A stretch of 64,000 nucleotides of DNA from UBA2279 sp034399355 (lineage in GTDB: Bacteria > Actinomycetota > Coriobacteriia > Anaerosomatales > Anaerosomataceae): assembly GCA_034399355.1 (NCBI GenBank), contig JAXMMT010000032.1, positions 17,221 to 81,220 of the forward strand. The letters are read 5' to 3'. Position 1 is the first letter of the stretch. Every line of letters begins with the position of its first letter. The position numbers were made by a program, and so were the translations under genes. Below are positions 15,045-24,855 of this stretch, piece after piece. Below the pieces are notes generated by a model. The model worked only from the letters and a program-made list of their open reading frames with translations. It did not search any database and was not told where the DNA came from.

Positions 15045-17111
15045 CTAATGGCCTCCTGCTCGCTTCTTGTGGTACTCCTCGATGATCTTTTTCGCGAAGT
15101 CGCCGGGAACCTGCTCGTAGCTGTCTATCGAGATCGTGAAACTGCCGGTACCGCTGGTGATCGAGCGCAAGTGCGGCGAGTAGTGCACGACTTCGGCGTA
15201 GGGAACCTGAGCCTTGATCAGCTGTACTCCAGGTCGCGGAGCGTCCATGCCGAGGATGCGACCGCGAATCGAGGAGATGTCACCCATGACGGAGCCAGCA
15301 TACTCATCAGGTACGGTGATCTCCAGCGTCGCGATGGGCTCCAGCAGAACCATATCCGCCTTCTCGGCGGCGGCCCTGAAGCCGATGCGGCCAGCCATCT
15401 TGAAGGCCATCTCGCTTGAGTCGACCGCGTGGTAGGAGCCGTCATACACTGCGACCTTCACGTCGACGACCGGATACCCCGCGAGTACACCATGGGTCAT
15501 CGTGTCCTGTATGCCCTTGTCGACAGCCGGGATGAACTGGCGCGGAATACGGCCACCAACGATCTCATCGATGAACTGGTACGCACCGCCGGGATTCGGT
15601 TCGAGACGAAGCCAGCAGTCACCGAACTGACCGCTGCCACCCGTCTGCTTCTTATGACGGCCCTGTGCGGTCGCTGTCTTGCGAACCGTTTCACGGTAGG
15701 GGATGCGAAGGTCTTCGAGTGCAGCCTCGACATGGAAGCGCTCATGCAGGCGCGACAGCACGACGTCGATCGCTGTGTCACCCATTGCCGAGAGGACAGT
15801 CTGGTGCGTCTCCTCATCGCGGCGCAGAACGAGTAGCGGGTCCTCGTCGACGATGCCCTTGAGCACCGTGCCGAGCTTGTCCTCGTCGGCTTTCGTCTTG
15901 GCAATGATTGCGACGGGGTAGAGCGGCTCAGGAACGGGCAGGGGGGTGAATGCCGTGTCTCCAGCCGCGGACAACGTGTCGTTGGTGAGGGTGTCGTTCA
16001 GCTTGGCGAGGACGCCGATATCGCCGGCTGGTGCAGCGTCGATGCCGACGGTCTCCTTGCCAAGAGCTTTGAAGACGTGCGCGATGCGCTCCTTCTTGCC
16101 TGTGCGCGAGTTGATGAGCTCCGTGTTGGGCTTAAGCGTACCCGCCACGACTTTGACGAACGAAAGGCGGCCGACGTAAGGGTCGGACATGCTCTTGAAG
16201 ACGAACAACGTGGTGGGACCGTCGACGCTGACATGTACCTCGCCACCGTCGGTGGTAGGCAGCGGGCCGTGCGCGGTCGGCTCGGGGAAGAACGAGACGA
16301 TCTCATCCATGAGGTCGCGGATACCGATAAGTTCAGTCGCCGAGCCGATGAAGACAGGGACGAAGATGCTCTGGGCGATTGCCAGTCCGAGTAGGCGCTC
16401 GAGGTCGTCCTGTGTGAGTTGCTCTCCCTCGAGGTATTTCTCCATGAGCTCGTCGTCTGCCTCGGCCACGAGCTCGAGTAGTTTCTCGCGCCACTCCTCG
16501 GCCGCTTCCATGTAGTCGGCGGGGATGTCGATGACGCTCACTTTGTCTTCCTCACCATGCATGTAGGCTTTCATGCGAATGATGTCGATGACGCCCTTGA
16601 AGTTCGGTTCTTTGCCGACGGGGATCTGAACGGCGCCGACGCGGTGTCCGAACGCCGCGTCAAGCGCGTTCATGGCTGCATCGAAGTCGGCGTGTTCCTT
16701 GTCGAGGCGGTTGATGAAGACGGCGCGGGCGATGCCCATCTCGCCGGCGATGTCCCAGAGCCGCGCGGTCTGCACCTGTGGGCCAGCCACCGCGTCGACC
16801 ACGAACAAGGCCATCTCGGAGGCTTCCATACCGGCGATAGCATCGCCGATGAAGTCGGCATATCCTGGGGTGTCGATGACGTTGACCTTGACGTCTTTGT
16901 GAATGAATGGAGCGAGTGAGAGGTTCACGGTCATCTTGCGCTTGATCTCCTCGCTGTCATAGTCCAATGAGGAGTGGCCATCATTGACGCTGCCAAGGCG
17001 CTTCGTTTCTCCGGCCATGTAGAGCATCGCCTCGGCAAGGGAAGTCTTCCCCGCGCCCCCATGGCCCACCAACACGACGTTTCGGACCTTGTCGGTACTC
17101 GGCGCTCCCAT
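15045..17111 (-). CDS. EF-G-like translation factor GTPase (FusA2 type)
   Basis: A 688-aa five-domain GTPase related to elongation factor G. ATG 17111 sits eight bases after AGGAGG; the ATG at 17117 is too close. The GTPase domain has GHGGAGKTSLAE (P-loop), DTPGYADF and NRLDKEHADF (NKxD variant). Domain IV contains TGGSGQFGDC and YDGSYHAVDSSEMAFKMAG, and domain V ends in EEYHKKRAGGH. These features are typical of the EF-G paralogue common in actinobacteria and anaerobes, not of canonical FusA, which lies with rpsL/rpsG/tuf. Its role in translation is not well defined; ribosome rescue or tetracycline-type protection are possibilities. Confidence 0.85.
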   Translation of the reverse strand: MGAPSTDKVRNVVLVGHGGAGKTSLAEAMLYMAGETKRLGSVNDGHSSLDYDSEEIKRKMTVNLSLAPFIHKDVKVNVIDTPGYADFIGDAIAGMEASEMALFVVDAVAGPQVQTARLWDIAGEMGIARAVFINRLDKEHADFDAAMNALDAAFGHRVGAVQIPVGKEPNFKGVIDIIRMKAYMHGEEDKVSVIDIPADYMEAAEEWREKLLELVAEADDELMEKYLEGEQLTQDDLERLLGLAIAQSIFVPVFIGSATELIGIRDLMDEIVSFFPEPTAHGPLPTTDGGEVHVSVDGPTTLFVFKSMSDPYVGRLSFVKVVAGTLKPNTELINSRTGKKERIAHVFKALGKETVGIDAAPAGDIGVLAKLNDTLTNDTLSAAGDTAFTPLPVPEPLYPVAIIAKTKADEDKLGTVLKGIVDEDPLLVLRRDEETHQTVLSAMGDTAIDVVLSRLHERFHVEAALEDLRIPYRETVRKTATAQGRHKKQTGGSGQFGDCWLRLEPNPGGAYQFIDEIVGGRIPRQFIPAVDKGIQDTMTHGVLAGYPVVDVKVAVYDGSYHAVDSSEMAFKMAGRIGFRAAAEKADMVLLEPIATLEITVPDEYAGSVMGDISSIRGRILGMDAPRPGVQLIKAQVPYAEVVHYSPHLRSITSGTGSFTISIDSYEQVPGDFAKKIIEEYHKKRAGGH

Positions 17112-17382
17112 GCGCATCGCCTCCTGTGGCTTACAAGCTGACGACAGTAAATGACCGCGGTCGCCCTGGTCCGCCGTCCCGCGGTGGACCGCGCTGAGAT
17201 CCCACGCGGTCCGAATGACACTACGAACGATTGTGACGCGAATAAACGCAAAGCAAACATAGCATATTGCTTCGTCGACGCACCGCCCAGGACGCGAGAC
17301 GGATTCGGGTTACTCGGCGGTTGCCGCATTGGTAGAATAGGTGAGACCATTGGCGGCCAGACAACTCCATGAGGAGGAGCCG

Positions 17383-17922
17383 ATGCACGTGTCCGAGATC
17401 GAACTCACGGGGTCTGAGACTGCCGTGATCACGACGTCAAAGGGAATCATTAGAATGGCGTTCTTCCCCGATGTTGCCCCCAATACTGTTGCCTCGTTTG
17501 TCGAGTTGACGCGGGACGGCTTCTATGACGGTATCAAGTTCCACAGGGTCGAGCCCAACTTCGTCGTACAGGGCGGGGACCCGCTCACGAAGGCTTTGAG
17601 TTCGGAAGAGGTACGTGAGATCACTGGTCGCCAGAAGGCGCGAGTGCACTCGCCGTCCGATCCCGCACTCGGTTCGGGAGGTCCCGGATTCACCATTACT
17701 GCAGAGTTCAACGATCGCCCGCACCTCGAGGGCACGCTTGCAATGGCACGTTCGCAGCAGGCCGATTCAGCGGGTTCTCAGTTCTATATCTGTCTTGGCC
17801 CGCAACCGTTCCTCGACGGGCAGTACACTGTGTTCGGTGAGGTCACTGATGGCGTGGACGTCGTCCACGCCATCGAGGTGGGGGACACGATCGAGTCCGT
17901 CGTCATCGAAGAGCGGCAGTAG
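17383..17922 (+). CDS. Cyclophilin-type peptidyl-prolyl cis-trans isomerase
   Basis: Proline isomerase assisting protein folding in the cytoplasm; no signal peptide is present. ATG 17383 follows GAGGAGGAG. The 179-aa product contains the cyclophilin core: FPDVAPNTVASFVELTRDGF, FHRVEPNFVVQGGDP with the catalytic Arg, LAMARSQQADSAGSQFYICL and DGQYTVFGEV. An insertion after GGDP (about residues 68-90) is common in Gram-positive enzymes. It is followed within 17 bases by the TPR gene, with which it is probably cotranscribed. Confidence 0.92.
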   Translation: MHVSEIELTGSETAVITTSKGIIRMAFFPDVAPNTVASFVELTRDGFYDGIKFHRVEPNFVVQGGDPLTKALSSEEVREITGRQKARVHSPSDPALGSGGPGFTITAEFNDRPHLEGTLAMARSQQADSAGSQFYICLGPQPFLDGQYTVFGEVTDGVDVVHAIEVGDTIESVVIEERQ

Positions 17923-17939
17923 CCGGGATAGGGGACGCT

Positions 17940-19205
17940 TTGGACGACGCAAAGTTCCAGCAGGGCGTAGAGGCGTACAAGGCCGGCGACTTCAGGGTTG
18001 CTGCGCGGGAGTTTCTCGGCGCCACGAATGGCAACGGTGACGGCCCGGCCTATCATCGGGCGGGGAACGCGCTCATGCGACTGAAGCGCTTCGATGACGC
18101 GGTCGCGGCTTACGCGAAAGCTCTCAACGACCAGGAGTATGATCGTCGGTCGTCGGTCCAAGTGAATATCGGCGCCGCGCTCGTGGCCACAGGGCGTCAT
18201 GCGGATGCGGTGGACGCATACCGTGCGGCTCTCGACGATCCCGGATATGAGGCGCGCTACAAGGCGCAGCAGGGTATGGCGGGGGCGCTGTTCGAGATCG
18301 GGCGCCTAGAAGATGCGGCGGAGTCATATCGGCAAGCGGCGCTTAGCGACATGAACTCGGATCCTGGCAAGGCACTCAACAACCTGGGGCTCACATTCAT
18401 GAAATTGGGGCGCCCGCAGGACGCCGTAGAGGCGTACCGGGCCGCCGTGGAAATGGAACGCTATGTGAGTCGCGGAAAGGCGTCCGCCAATCTCGGCATG
18501 GCTTACGTCGCGCTTGGCATGCACGAGAAGGCAGTTGGTGCGTTCGAGCGAGCGCGGGATGAGCTGGGCTACGTTCTTCCCGATGCGGCCGTAGCGGCGT
18601 ATGAAGCCGGCTTGGAAGCACTCGGAACCCCGGAGATCGTCGAGGGCTGGCGCACCGGGGAGTTGCCGCCGGTTGACATGGCGCCAAAACGGCATCGTTG
18701 CGAAGACTTCGAGGAGCCTGAGAGCGAGTTCTTCACGCGGAGCGAGACCGAGATGAAGATTGTGGATAAAGCGGCGCGCAAGCATGAGCGCACCGAGCGG
18801 CGTGGCGCCCGCAACGTCTGGGTGACCATCGCGATCTGGAGCGTAGTAGCCATCGTGGTCCTCGGTGGCCTCGCATATGTCTGGCTGAGCGGGCTAGGCT
18901 TTCCGACCCAGTCGATGACGGTGGGAGGTTTGCTCGATGCACATAGTGCGGGTGCGAGCGTCTCGGAGTTCTGGGTCGCTGTTCCCGCCGCAGATGTCGA
19001 CAAGGAGATGGGCAACCTACCCGTCGACTTCACGTATGACATCGGAGCGATAGAGCGCTCGGCCAAGACCTCCAGGGTTGAAGTCACAATCATACTTGGG
19101 ACTGGCGCACCGCTGACGTATCAGGTCCTCATGGTACGGGAGGGCGTCGGCTGGAAGGTGAACGGGATCACGAACGACTGGCGCTCCACCGGCGGTGGCT
19201 TCTAG
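17940..19205 (+). CDS. TPR-repeat protein with one transmembrane helix
   Basis: A 421-aa protein probably starting at TTG 17940, behind AGGGGA. Residues 1-220 hold about five to six tetratricopeptide repeats (AYHRAGNALMRLKRFDDAV, NIGAALVATGRHADAV, NLGLTFMKLGRPQDAV, NLGMAYVALGMHEKAV). A charged linker leads to a transmembrane helix (about 295-317) and an extracytoplasmic domain of about 100 residues of unknown family. The topology suggests cytoplasmic TPRs that bind partner proteins and an outside sensor or wall-binding domain. Function unknown. Confidence 0.75.
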   Translation: MDDAKFQQGVEAYKAGDFRVAAREFLGATNGNGDGPAYHRAGNALMRLKRFDDAVAAYAKALNDQEYDRRSSVQVNIGAALVATGRHADAVDAYRAALDDPGYEARYKAQQGMAGALFEIGRLEDAAESYRQAALSDMNSDPGKALNNLGLTFMKLGRPQDAVEAYRAAVEMERYVSRGKASANLGMAYVALGMHEKAVGAFERARDELGYVLPDAAVAAYEAGLEALGTPEIVEGWRTGELPPVDMAPKRHRCEDFEEPESEFFTRSETEMKIVDKAARKHERTERRGARNVWVTIAIWSVVAIVVLGGLAYVWLSGLGFPTQSMTVGGLLDAHSAGASVSEFWVAVPAADVDKEMGNLPVDFTYDIGAIERSAKTSRVEVTIILGTGAPLTYQVLMVREGVGWKVNGITNDWRSTGGGF

Positions 19206-19295
19206 CAACTGCGGGCAGGGATTGGGTTGCATGCGGCGAGACTTTGCTGCTATATGTCACAAAGTCATCTAGCCTCCCCATCGTAAGGAGACCGT

Positions 19296-19697
19296 GTGAT
19301 TCAGCGGACGTACGTGATGATCAAGCCCGACGCCGTCGCGCGTGGCCTCGCTGGTCGCATCATCGCCCGGTTCGAGGCTGCAGGCCTCACCATCGAGCGC
19401 ATGGAGCACGGCATAGTGACCCCCGAGCAGGCCGCGGCCAACTACGCGGAGCATGAGGGCAAGCCGTTTTACGCCGGACTCGTGGAGTACATCACCTCCG
19501 GTCCCGTTGTGAAGGTGGTTCTATCTGGACCTTCTGCGGTCCCGGTAGTCCGCAAGCTTATGGGCGCGACCAATCCCGCTGAGGCTGCCCCCGGCACCAT
19601 TCGCGGTGACTACGGTCTGACGCTTGACGCGAACATCGTTCACGGTTCGGACTCGCCCGAGAGCGCCGAGCGGGAGATCACTATCTTCTTCAGCTAG
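19296..19697 (+). CDS. ndk: Nucleoside diphosphate kinase
   Basis: Transfers the gamma-phosphate of ATP to nucleoside diphosphates through a phospho-histidine. GTG 19296 is preceded by AAGGAG. The 133-aa product has the full fold: RTYVMIKPDAVARGLAG at the N-terminus, the conserved arginines in VRKLMGATNP and TIRGDYG, and the catalytic histidine in NIVHGSDSPESAEREI. Length is typical of the bacterial enzyme. Confidence 0.96.
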   Translation: MIQRTYVMIKPDAVARGLAGRIIARFEAAGLTIERMEHGIVTPEQAAANYAEHEGKPFYAGLVEYITSGPVVKVVLSGPSAVPVVRKLMGATNPAEAAPGTIRGDYGLTLDANIVHGSDSPESAEREITIFFS

Positions 19698-19802
19698 AGC
19701 CTGACGGTCTGTCGAGAAAGATGGGCGTTCGTGTCTGCAGGAAGAAGGGTCGCTTCGGCGAACTGCGTCTGACTTAACGGGCTGACCTGGTGACAGGGGG
19801 TA

Positions 19803-21107
19803 GTGGACTTGGGAAAAGGTGCGTTCAAGGGAGGTACTCACCCGCCTGATCGCAAAGCGGCGACTGCGGGCATGCCGGTCGTATGGGTGCCGGTGCCTGG
19901 GCGGCTGGTGCTACCGATGAGCCAGCATTTGGGCGCACCGTGCGCGCCGACGGTCGAGGTAGGACAGCGCGTTATGCGCGGCGAGGTAGTAGGGTCGGTG
20001 GACGCGTTCGTTAGCGCGCCGGTGCACAGTCCCGTCAGTGGAGAGGTCACTACAATCGGCTCCTGTCTCACCGCGGGTGGGACGCGTGTGACCGCGGTTA
20101 CGATCGTGCCCGATCCCGAGCAGGACCTCGAGTCCTTCTTGCCGGTCACAGCCGATGATGCGCGTGCGCTCGTGCGAGCGGCAGGAATCGTCGGCATGGG
20201 TGGCGCTACGTTCCCTTCCACGGTGAAACTGACACCGCCCGCAGACACACCTGTCGCCACCGTGATTCTGAACGGCTGCGAATGTGAACCTTTCCTGACC
20301 TGCGACCATCGGCTGATGCTAGAGATCCCCGAACGGGTGGTGGATGGTGCGCGCAAGATCGCCGAGATCGTTGGCGCGTCGCGTGCCATCATCTGTGTGG
20401 AAGACAACAAGCCGGATGCCGCGGAGGCCCTTCGCGGCGTTGCGGGAGAGGGTGTTGAGGTCCGAGCCCTGCCGACTCGCTATCCGCAGGGCGCCGAGAA
20501 GCAGCTCATCTGGGCGATGCTTCGCAAAGAAGTGCCTCACGGCAAACTGCCCGCCGTGACAGGCGCGCTTGTCCACAACGTCGCCACGGCAGCGGCTATC
20601 GCTGACGCCATCGACCATGGCAAGCCCCTGATGGAGCGCATTGTGACCGTCACGGGAGCTGTGGCGCGGCCCGGCAACTACCGCGTTCTGCTCGGCACGC
20701 TCGTATCAGACCTGCTGGAGTATGCCGGTGGAACCGTTGGGGAAGTCGGGCGGGTGATCGCGGGCGGACCGATGACGGGACCCGCGCTCGCATCGCTTGA
20801 TGTGCCGGTAGCCAAGGGTACCTCGGGAATCGTCGTCCTCGCGGCGGATGAGGCTGCCCCGCTGGTCGAAGACGACCAGCCATGCATCCGCTGCGGCAGG
20901 TGCCCTGAAGCGTGTCCGATGTTTCTGCAGCCGTACACGATTGCGAACTACGCGGCGCGTGGTGACTGGAATAGCGCGGACCGCTTCAGCCCGATCGACT
21001 GCATCGAGTGCGGGTGCTGTTCCTACGTGTGTCCCACGAATCGGCCGCTTGTCCAGCTGATTCGTCTGGCGAAAGCCGCTGCGATGGTGAGAGGGGTGAA
21101 GCCGTGA
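19803..21107 (+). CDS. rnfC: Rnf electron transport complex subunit C
   Basis: Peripheral iron-sulfur subunit that exchanges electrons with NADH and passes them into the Rnf membrane complex. The GTG at 19803 is nearest to the GGGGG site. Of 434 residues, the N-terminal part carries a barrel-sandwich (lipoyl-like) segment. The SLBB/flavin-NAD region starts at GIVGMGGATFPS. Two 4Fe-4S motifs, CIRCGRCPEAC (each ending P) and CIECGCCSYVC, are near 360-410. It opens the rnfCDGEAB operon and overlaps rnfD by GTGA. Confidence 0.93.
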   Translation: MDLGKGAFKGGTHPPDRKAATAGMPVVWVPVPGRLVLPMSQHLGAPCAPTVEVGQRVMRGEVVGSVDAFVSAPVHSPVSGEVTTIGSCLTAGGTRVTAVTIVPDPEQDLESFLPVTADDARALVRAAGIVGMGGATFPSTVKLTPPADTPVATVILNGCECEPFLTCDHRLMLEIPERVVDGARKIAEIVGASRAIICVEDNKPDAAEALRGVAGEGVEVRALPTRYPQGAEKQLIWAMLRKEVPHGKLPAVTGALVHNVATAAAIADAIDHGKPLMERIVTVTGAVARPGNYRVLLGTLVSDLLEYAGGTVGEVGRVIAGGPMTGPALASLDVPVAKGTSGIVVLAADEAAPLVEDDQPCIRCGRCPEACPMFLQPYTIANYAARGDWNSADRFSPIDCIECGCCSYVCPTNRPLVQLIRLAKAAAMVRGVKP

Positions 21108-22111
21108 GTTCAGAGACGACACTGGAGCGTCGGGCGGTTGTCGCCCCATCGCCACACATCTCATCCACTGCTACGTGCAGTGGAATCATGCTGTGGGTCG
21201 TAGTCGCGCTTGTGCCTGCCGCAGTGTGGGCGTGCATCAGCATGGGCGCTCCGGCGATTCGCATGTTTGCGCTGTCGATCGGTTCTGCACTCGGTACTGA
21301 GGCCGCATGGAACGCCATCGCGAGGAAGCCCCAGACACTCAAGGACGGCAGTGCGCTGGTGACCGGCGTCTTGCTCGCGATGAGCATGCCGCCGATGACG
21401 CCCTGGTGGATCACGGTCGCGGCAGGATTCATCGCTATCGCCCTGGCCAAGATGATCTTCGGTGGTCTCGGCTTCAACTTGTTCAACCCGGCTCTTGTGG
21501 GTCGCGCGTTCGTTCTCGTGTCGTGGGCTGGTGTGATGGCCTCGGCTCCGGGCCGGGGGTGGTTCAAGACGCTTGATATTGCGGCTACCGATGGGTACGA
21601 CGCTATCACCGGCGCGACGCGACTCGCCGTCGCGGCCGCCGATCGGGCAGCCAGCGGAGCGTACGGATTCGACCTTGCTTCCCACTATCAGCCGCTGCTT
21701 TGGCGCAACCTCGAAGGGTCGCTCGGCGAGGTCTCCGCGGCACTGCTGATTCTCGGCGGCCTCATACTGCTCGCCAAGGGCATCATCGACTGGCGCATCC
21801 CGGTGGGCTATATCGGATCGATGGGTCTTCTGTCCTGGGCGTTCGGCTCCGACCCGATCTTCAACGTACTTGCCGGCGGCGTGCTTCTCGGTGCCTTCTT
21901 CATGGCCACCGACTACGTGTCGTCTCCCATGACGAGGAACGGGCGTCTGGTGTACGGTGTCGGCTGTGGCGTGCTCAACGCGGTCGGCCGCTTCTACGGT
22001 TCAATGCCGGAGGCGACGACGTTCGCGATCCTGTTCATGAATGGTCTTGCGCCGCTGATCGACCGCATGTTCAGACCACGAGTCTTCGGGTGGGTGAAGC
22101 GCAATGGCTAA
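21104..22111 (+). CDS. rnfD: Rnf complex subunit D
   Basis: Membrane subunit with covalently bound FMN; with RnfE and RnfA it couples electron flow from ferredoxin to NAD to ion export. GTG 21104 overlaps the rnfC stop and has AGAGGGG upstream. The 335-aa product has about eight to ten transmembrane helices. The FMN-threonine is expected in ITGATRLA (about residue 170), the SGAT-like motif. The motif NLFNPALVGRAF is characteristic of RnfD/NqrB. Confidence 0.93.
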   Translation: MSSETTLERRAVVAPSPHISSTATCSGIMLWVVVALVPAAVWACISMGAPAIRMFALSIGSALGTEAAWNAIARKPQTLKDGSALVTGVLLAMSMPPMTPWWITVAAGFIAIALAKMIFGGLGFNLFNPALVGRAFVLVSWAGVMASAPGRGWFKTLDIAATDGYDAITGATRLAVAAADRAASGAYGFDLASHYQPLLWRNLEGSLGEVSAALLILGGLILLAKGIIDWRIPVGYIGSMGLLSWAFGSDPIFNVLAGGVLLGAFFMATDYVSSPMTRNGRLVYGVGCGVLNAVGRFYGSMPEATTFAILFMNGLAPLIDRMFRPRVFGWVKRNG

Positions 22112-22688
22112 GTCGCTCAGGCTTGTCATCGCCGTGGTCGTGACGTGCGTCGTTGCCGCAAGTGGTCTTGCTATCACCTACGGAGTGACCAAGGACCGTA
22201 TTGCCGAACAACAGCGTTTGGCCGAGGAGAAGTCGCTCAAGGCTGTGCTTCCTGACGCCGCCGAGTTCGTGGATGCGGGTCCTGAGGTTCTGGAAGCCGC
22301 ACGCGTCGCTGCAGGCGATGTGGACTGCTCCGCTGTCTATCGCGCCGAGTCCGCTGATGGCACGCTCGTCGGCTGGGGACTGCGGGTCGCAGGACGCGGC
22401 TACGGCGGCCCCATCCAGCTGGTTTTGGGATTGGATAGCACCGGTAAAGTCACAGGTGTCACTATCCTGACGATGAACGAGACGCCGGGCCTCGGCACCA
22501 AGGTACAGAGCGAGGAGTGGTTCCTCGAGCAGTTTGAGGAGTTGCCGCTGGGCTTTGTCGCTGCTGATGTGAAGAAACTGGACTCTATCAGTGGTTCTAC
22601 GAAGTCGTCGCGGGGTGTACGAAACGGCGTCGAGGCGGGCGGTCGCATCTATGCGGACGTCCTGTCCGGACTTGCAGGGGGTGAGTGA
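22104..22688 (+). CDS. rnfG: Rnf complex subunit G
   Basis: Periplasm-facing flavoprotein with one N-terminal transmembrane helix (about 5-27). The C-terminal FMN-binding domain has the motif SGSTKSS (about residues 171-177), in which the second Thr carries FMN by a phosphoester bond. It transfers electrons between RnfD and the remaining subunits. ATG 22104 overlaps the rnfD end by 8 bp, and its own stop overlaps rnfE. Length (194 aa) is normal. Confidence 0.93.
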   Translation: MAKSLRLVIAVVVTCVVAASGLAITYGVTKDRIAEQQRLAEEKSLKAVLPDAAEFVDAGPEVLEAARVAAGDVDCSAVYRAESADGTLVGWGLRVAGRGYGGPIQLVLGLDSTGKVTGVTILTMNETPGLGTKVQSEEWFLEQFEELPLGFVAADVKKLDSISGSTKSSRGVRNGVEAGGRIYADVLSGLAGGE

Positions 22689-23323
22689 CGGTGAGCGAGT
22701 GGATCAAGACATTCAAGCAGGGTCTCTCCATCGAGAACCCGCTCACGGTGCTTATGATCGGCCTGTGCGCCACTTTGGCCGTGTCTACGCAGGTACAGGG
22801 TGCCCTGTTCATGGGACTGGCGGTCATCTTCGTATTGACGATGAGCAACGTCATCATCAGCGCATTCCGCAAGGTGATTCCCAACGAGGTGCGCATCCCG
22901 ATCTTCATTGTCGTGATCGCTTCTTTCGTAACGATCGTCGACTTGACGATGAAGGCCTTCATGCCGGGGGTCTACCAGTTCCTCGGAATCTGGATTCCTC
23001 TCATTGTCGTGAACTGCGTGATCCTCGGTCGGGCTGAGGCGTTTGCGTACCACAACAAGGTAGGGTTGGCCGTCGCGGATGGTCTGGGGATGGGCATCGG
23101 CTATTGGTTTGTCATTCTGGTACTCGCCTTCATCCGGGAGCTGCTCGGCACTGGCAAGGTCGTCATGTTCGGCGCCACGCTTCTCGGACTGCCATCGGGA
23201 TATGCACCTCCCGGGTTGGTGCTGCTGTTCCCCGGCGCGTTCTTCATCTTTGGCTTCATGATTGCGATCACCCGCGCGCTCAGTGAACGCCTCGCTAAGC
23301 GCAGGAAGGCGGTGTCGTTATGA
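22685..23323 (+). CDS. rnfE: Rnf complex subunit E
   Basis: Six-helix membrane subunit; paired with RnfA, it forms the pseudo-symmetric channel core and may hold a membrane iron-sulfur cluster. A GTG at 22685 overlaps the rnfG stop; a second GTG at 22691 (giving MSEWIKTF) is nearer the GGGGG site and may be the true start. Conserved features are NPLTVLMIGLCATLAVST near the N-terminus and IPLIVVNCVILGRAEAFA with the cysteine expected to bind iron. Length is about 212 aa. Confidence 0.93.
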   Translation: MTVSEWIKTFKQGLSIENPLTVLMIGLCATLAVSTQVQGALFMGLAVIFVLTMSNVIISAFRKVIPNEVRIPIFIVVIASFVTIVDLTMKAFMPGVYQFLGIWIPLIVVNCVILGRAEAFAYHNKVGLAVADGLGMGIGYWFVILVLAFIRELLGTGKVVMFGATLLGLPSGYAPPGLVLLFPGAFFIFGFMIAITRALSERLAKRRKAVSL

Positions 23324-23946
23324 GCACGGTGGGCCAGCTCGCGCTGCTCTTCATTGGAGCCGCTCTCATCAACAACATCCTGCTGACAAGGTTCATCGGC
23401 CTGTGCCCGTTCTTCGGTGTGTCAGGCAACTTCGAGACATCGCTCGGGATGAGCCTCGCTGTCGTGTTCGTCATGACCCTGGCCTCGACAGCGACGTGGG
23501 TCGTCTGGACGTTCGCATTGGAGCCTCTCGGCGTGGGGGAGTTTCTCTACATCCCCGCATTCATTCTCATCATCGCGTCGCTCGTGCAGTTCGTTGAGAT
23601 GTACATGCGGAAGGCAAGTCCTGTGCTGTATCGAGCAATGGGAATCTATCTGCCGCTGATCACGACCAACTGTGCCGTGCTGGCCACAGCCACCGAGGCT
23701 GCGAAGCCCGGCTTCTTCAAGATGAACATCGATCTGGGTGCATCGCTTGGTCTAGGGGAAGCGCTCATCTACACGCTAGGAGTGTCTATCGGGTTCGGAT
23801 TCGCGCTCCTCACATTCACTGCGCTTCGGGAGCGGCTCGAAATCGCACCCGTTCCGCGCGTCATGAAGGGTAACCCGATGGCGTTCATCACGGCTGGACT
23901 ACTCTCGCTCGCCTATGTCGGTATCGCCGGCTGGTTCGGGCTGTAA
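23320..23946 (+). CDS. rnfA: Rnf complex subunit A
   Basis: Six-helix membrane partner of RnfE, overlapping its stop by ATGA. The 208-aa sequence carries NNILLTRFIGLCPFFGVS near the start, with the conserved cysteine, and LPLITTNCAVLATA with the second. These mirror the RnfE cysteines with opposite topology. The ending is hydrophobic, without a soluble domain. Confidence 0.94.
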   Translation: MSTVGQLALLFIGAALINNILLTRFIGLCPFFGVSGNFETSLGMSLAVVFVMTLASTATWVVWTFALEPLGVGEFLYIPAFILIIASLVQFVEMYMRKASPVLYRAMGIYLPLITTNCAVLATATEAAKPGFFKMNIDLGASLGLGEALIYTLGVSIGFGFALLTFTALRERLEIAPVPRVMKGNPMAFITAGLLSLAYVGIAGWFGL

Positions 23947-23955
23947 GGGGGAACT

Positions 23956-24846
23956 GTGGATCTGATGCTCGTACTCAAGGCCGTCGTTGCGCTCAGTGTG
24001 CTTGGGCTCGTCACGTCCGCGGTTCTGTCCACGGCAGCCCGCAGATTCCATATCGACGTCGATCCTCGGGTGGAGGCTATCGCCGCGATCCTGCCGGGCT
24101 CCAACTGCGGTGCATGCGGCAATCCGTCGTGTTTTGTCGTAGCCGAGGGAATCGTCGCGGGCACGCTGTCAACGAACGCGTGCGTAGCGGGCGGCCAGAG
24201 TTGTGCTGATGAGATTGCCGTGCTGATGGGCGCCGAGGCGTCCATCGTGGCGTCCGTCGTGTCGGTGCGCGGCTGCGGAGGCGGCACGAACGCCGAGCGC
24301 GCGTATGAGTACGGCGGAGTGCGTTCCTGCGTCGCCGTCACCCGTCTGGCGGGCGGATCGATTGTGTGCAGTGCGGGCTGTTTCGGTTATGGGGACTGCA
24401 TGCGGGCGTGTCCGTTTGATGCCATCGTGATGGATGAACGCGGTCTGCCGACGATTGATCTCGATACATGTACCGGATGCGGCATCTGCGTTCGTGAGTG
24501 TCCCCGTGGCGGAATCGGACTGCTTTCCCTCGTGACCGAGAATGCGCCCGTTGTTGTGCGATGCAACGCGCACGACAAGGTGAAAGGGCGCAAGGCTGCG
24601 TGCTCAGCATGCTGCATAGCATGCAAGAAGTGCGAACGCTCCTGTCCCTCGGATGCCATCCATGTCGTCGATATGCTCGCGGTGATCGACTACGATAAGT
24701 GCACAGGCTGCGGTACGTGTGTTTCCGTCTGCCCGCAGAACTGTATCGACGTGCATGGTCGCTCCTCTGCCGTTCCGTCCGCAGCAGCGGACGGCAAAGG
24801 CAAAAACGCCCCCGGCTTCCACGCCGAGGGCACGGCGGCGGAGTAG
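23956..24846 (+). CDS. rnfB: Rnf complex subunit B, polyferredoxin
   Basis: Ferredoxin-accepting subunit on the cytoplasmic face. GTG 23956 starts a 296-aa protein with one N-terminal transmembrane helix (about 3-26). The four-cysteine cluster of the RnfB family is in CGACGNPSC with downstream NAC and SC. Several 4Fe-4S motifs follow: CFGYGDCMRAC, CTGCGICVREC, CIACKKCERSC and CTGCGTCVSVC. The cluster count is like that of acetogen and clostridial Rnf. The tail after residue 275 is Ala/Ser-rich and disordered. Confidence 0.94.
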   Translation: MDLMLVLKAVVALSVLGLVTSAVLSTAARRFHIDVDPRVEAIAAILPGSNCGACGNPSCFVVAEGIVAGTLSTNACVAGGQSCADEIAVLMGAEASIVASVVSVRGCGGGTNAERAYEYGGVRSCVAVTRLAGGSIVCSAGCFGYGDCMRACPFDAIVMDERGLPTIDLDTCTGCGICVRECPRGGIGLLSLVTENAPVVVRCNAHDKVKGRKAACSACCIACKKCERSCPSDAIHVVDMLAVIDYDKCTGCGTCVSVCPQNCIDVHGRSSAVPSAAADGKGKNAPGFHAEGTAAE

Positions 24847-24855
24847 CTGATCAGG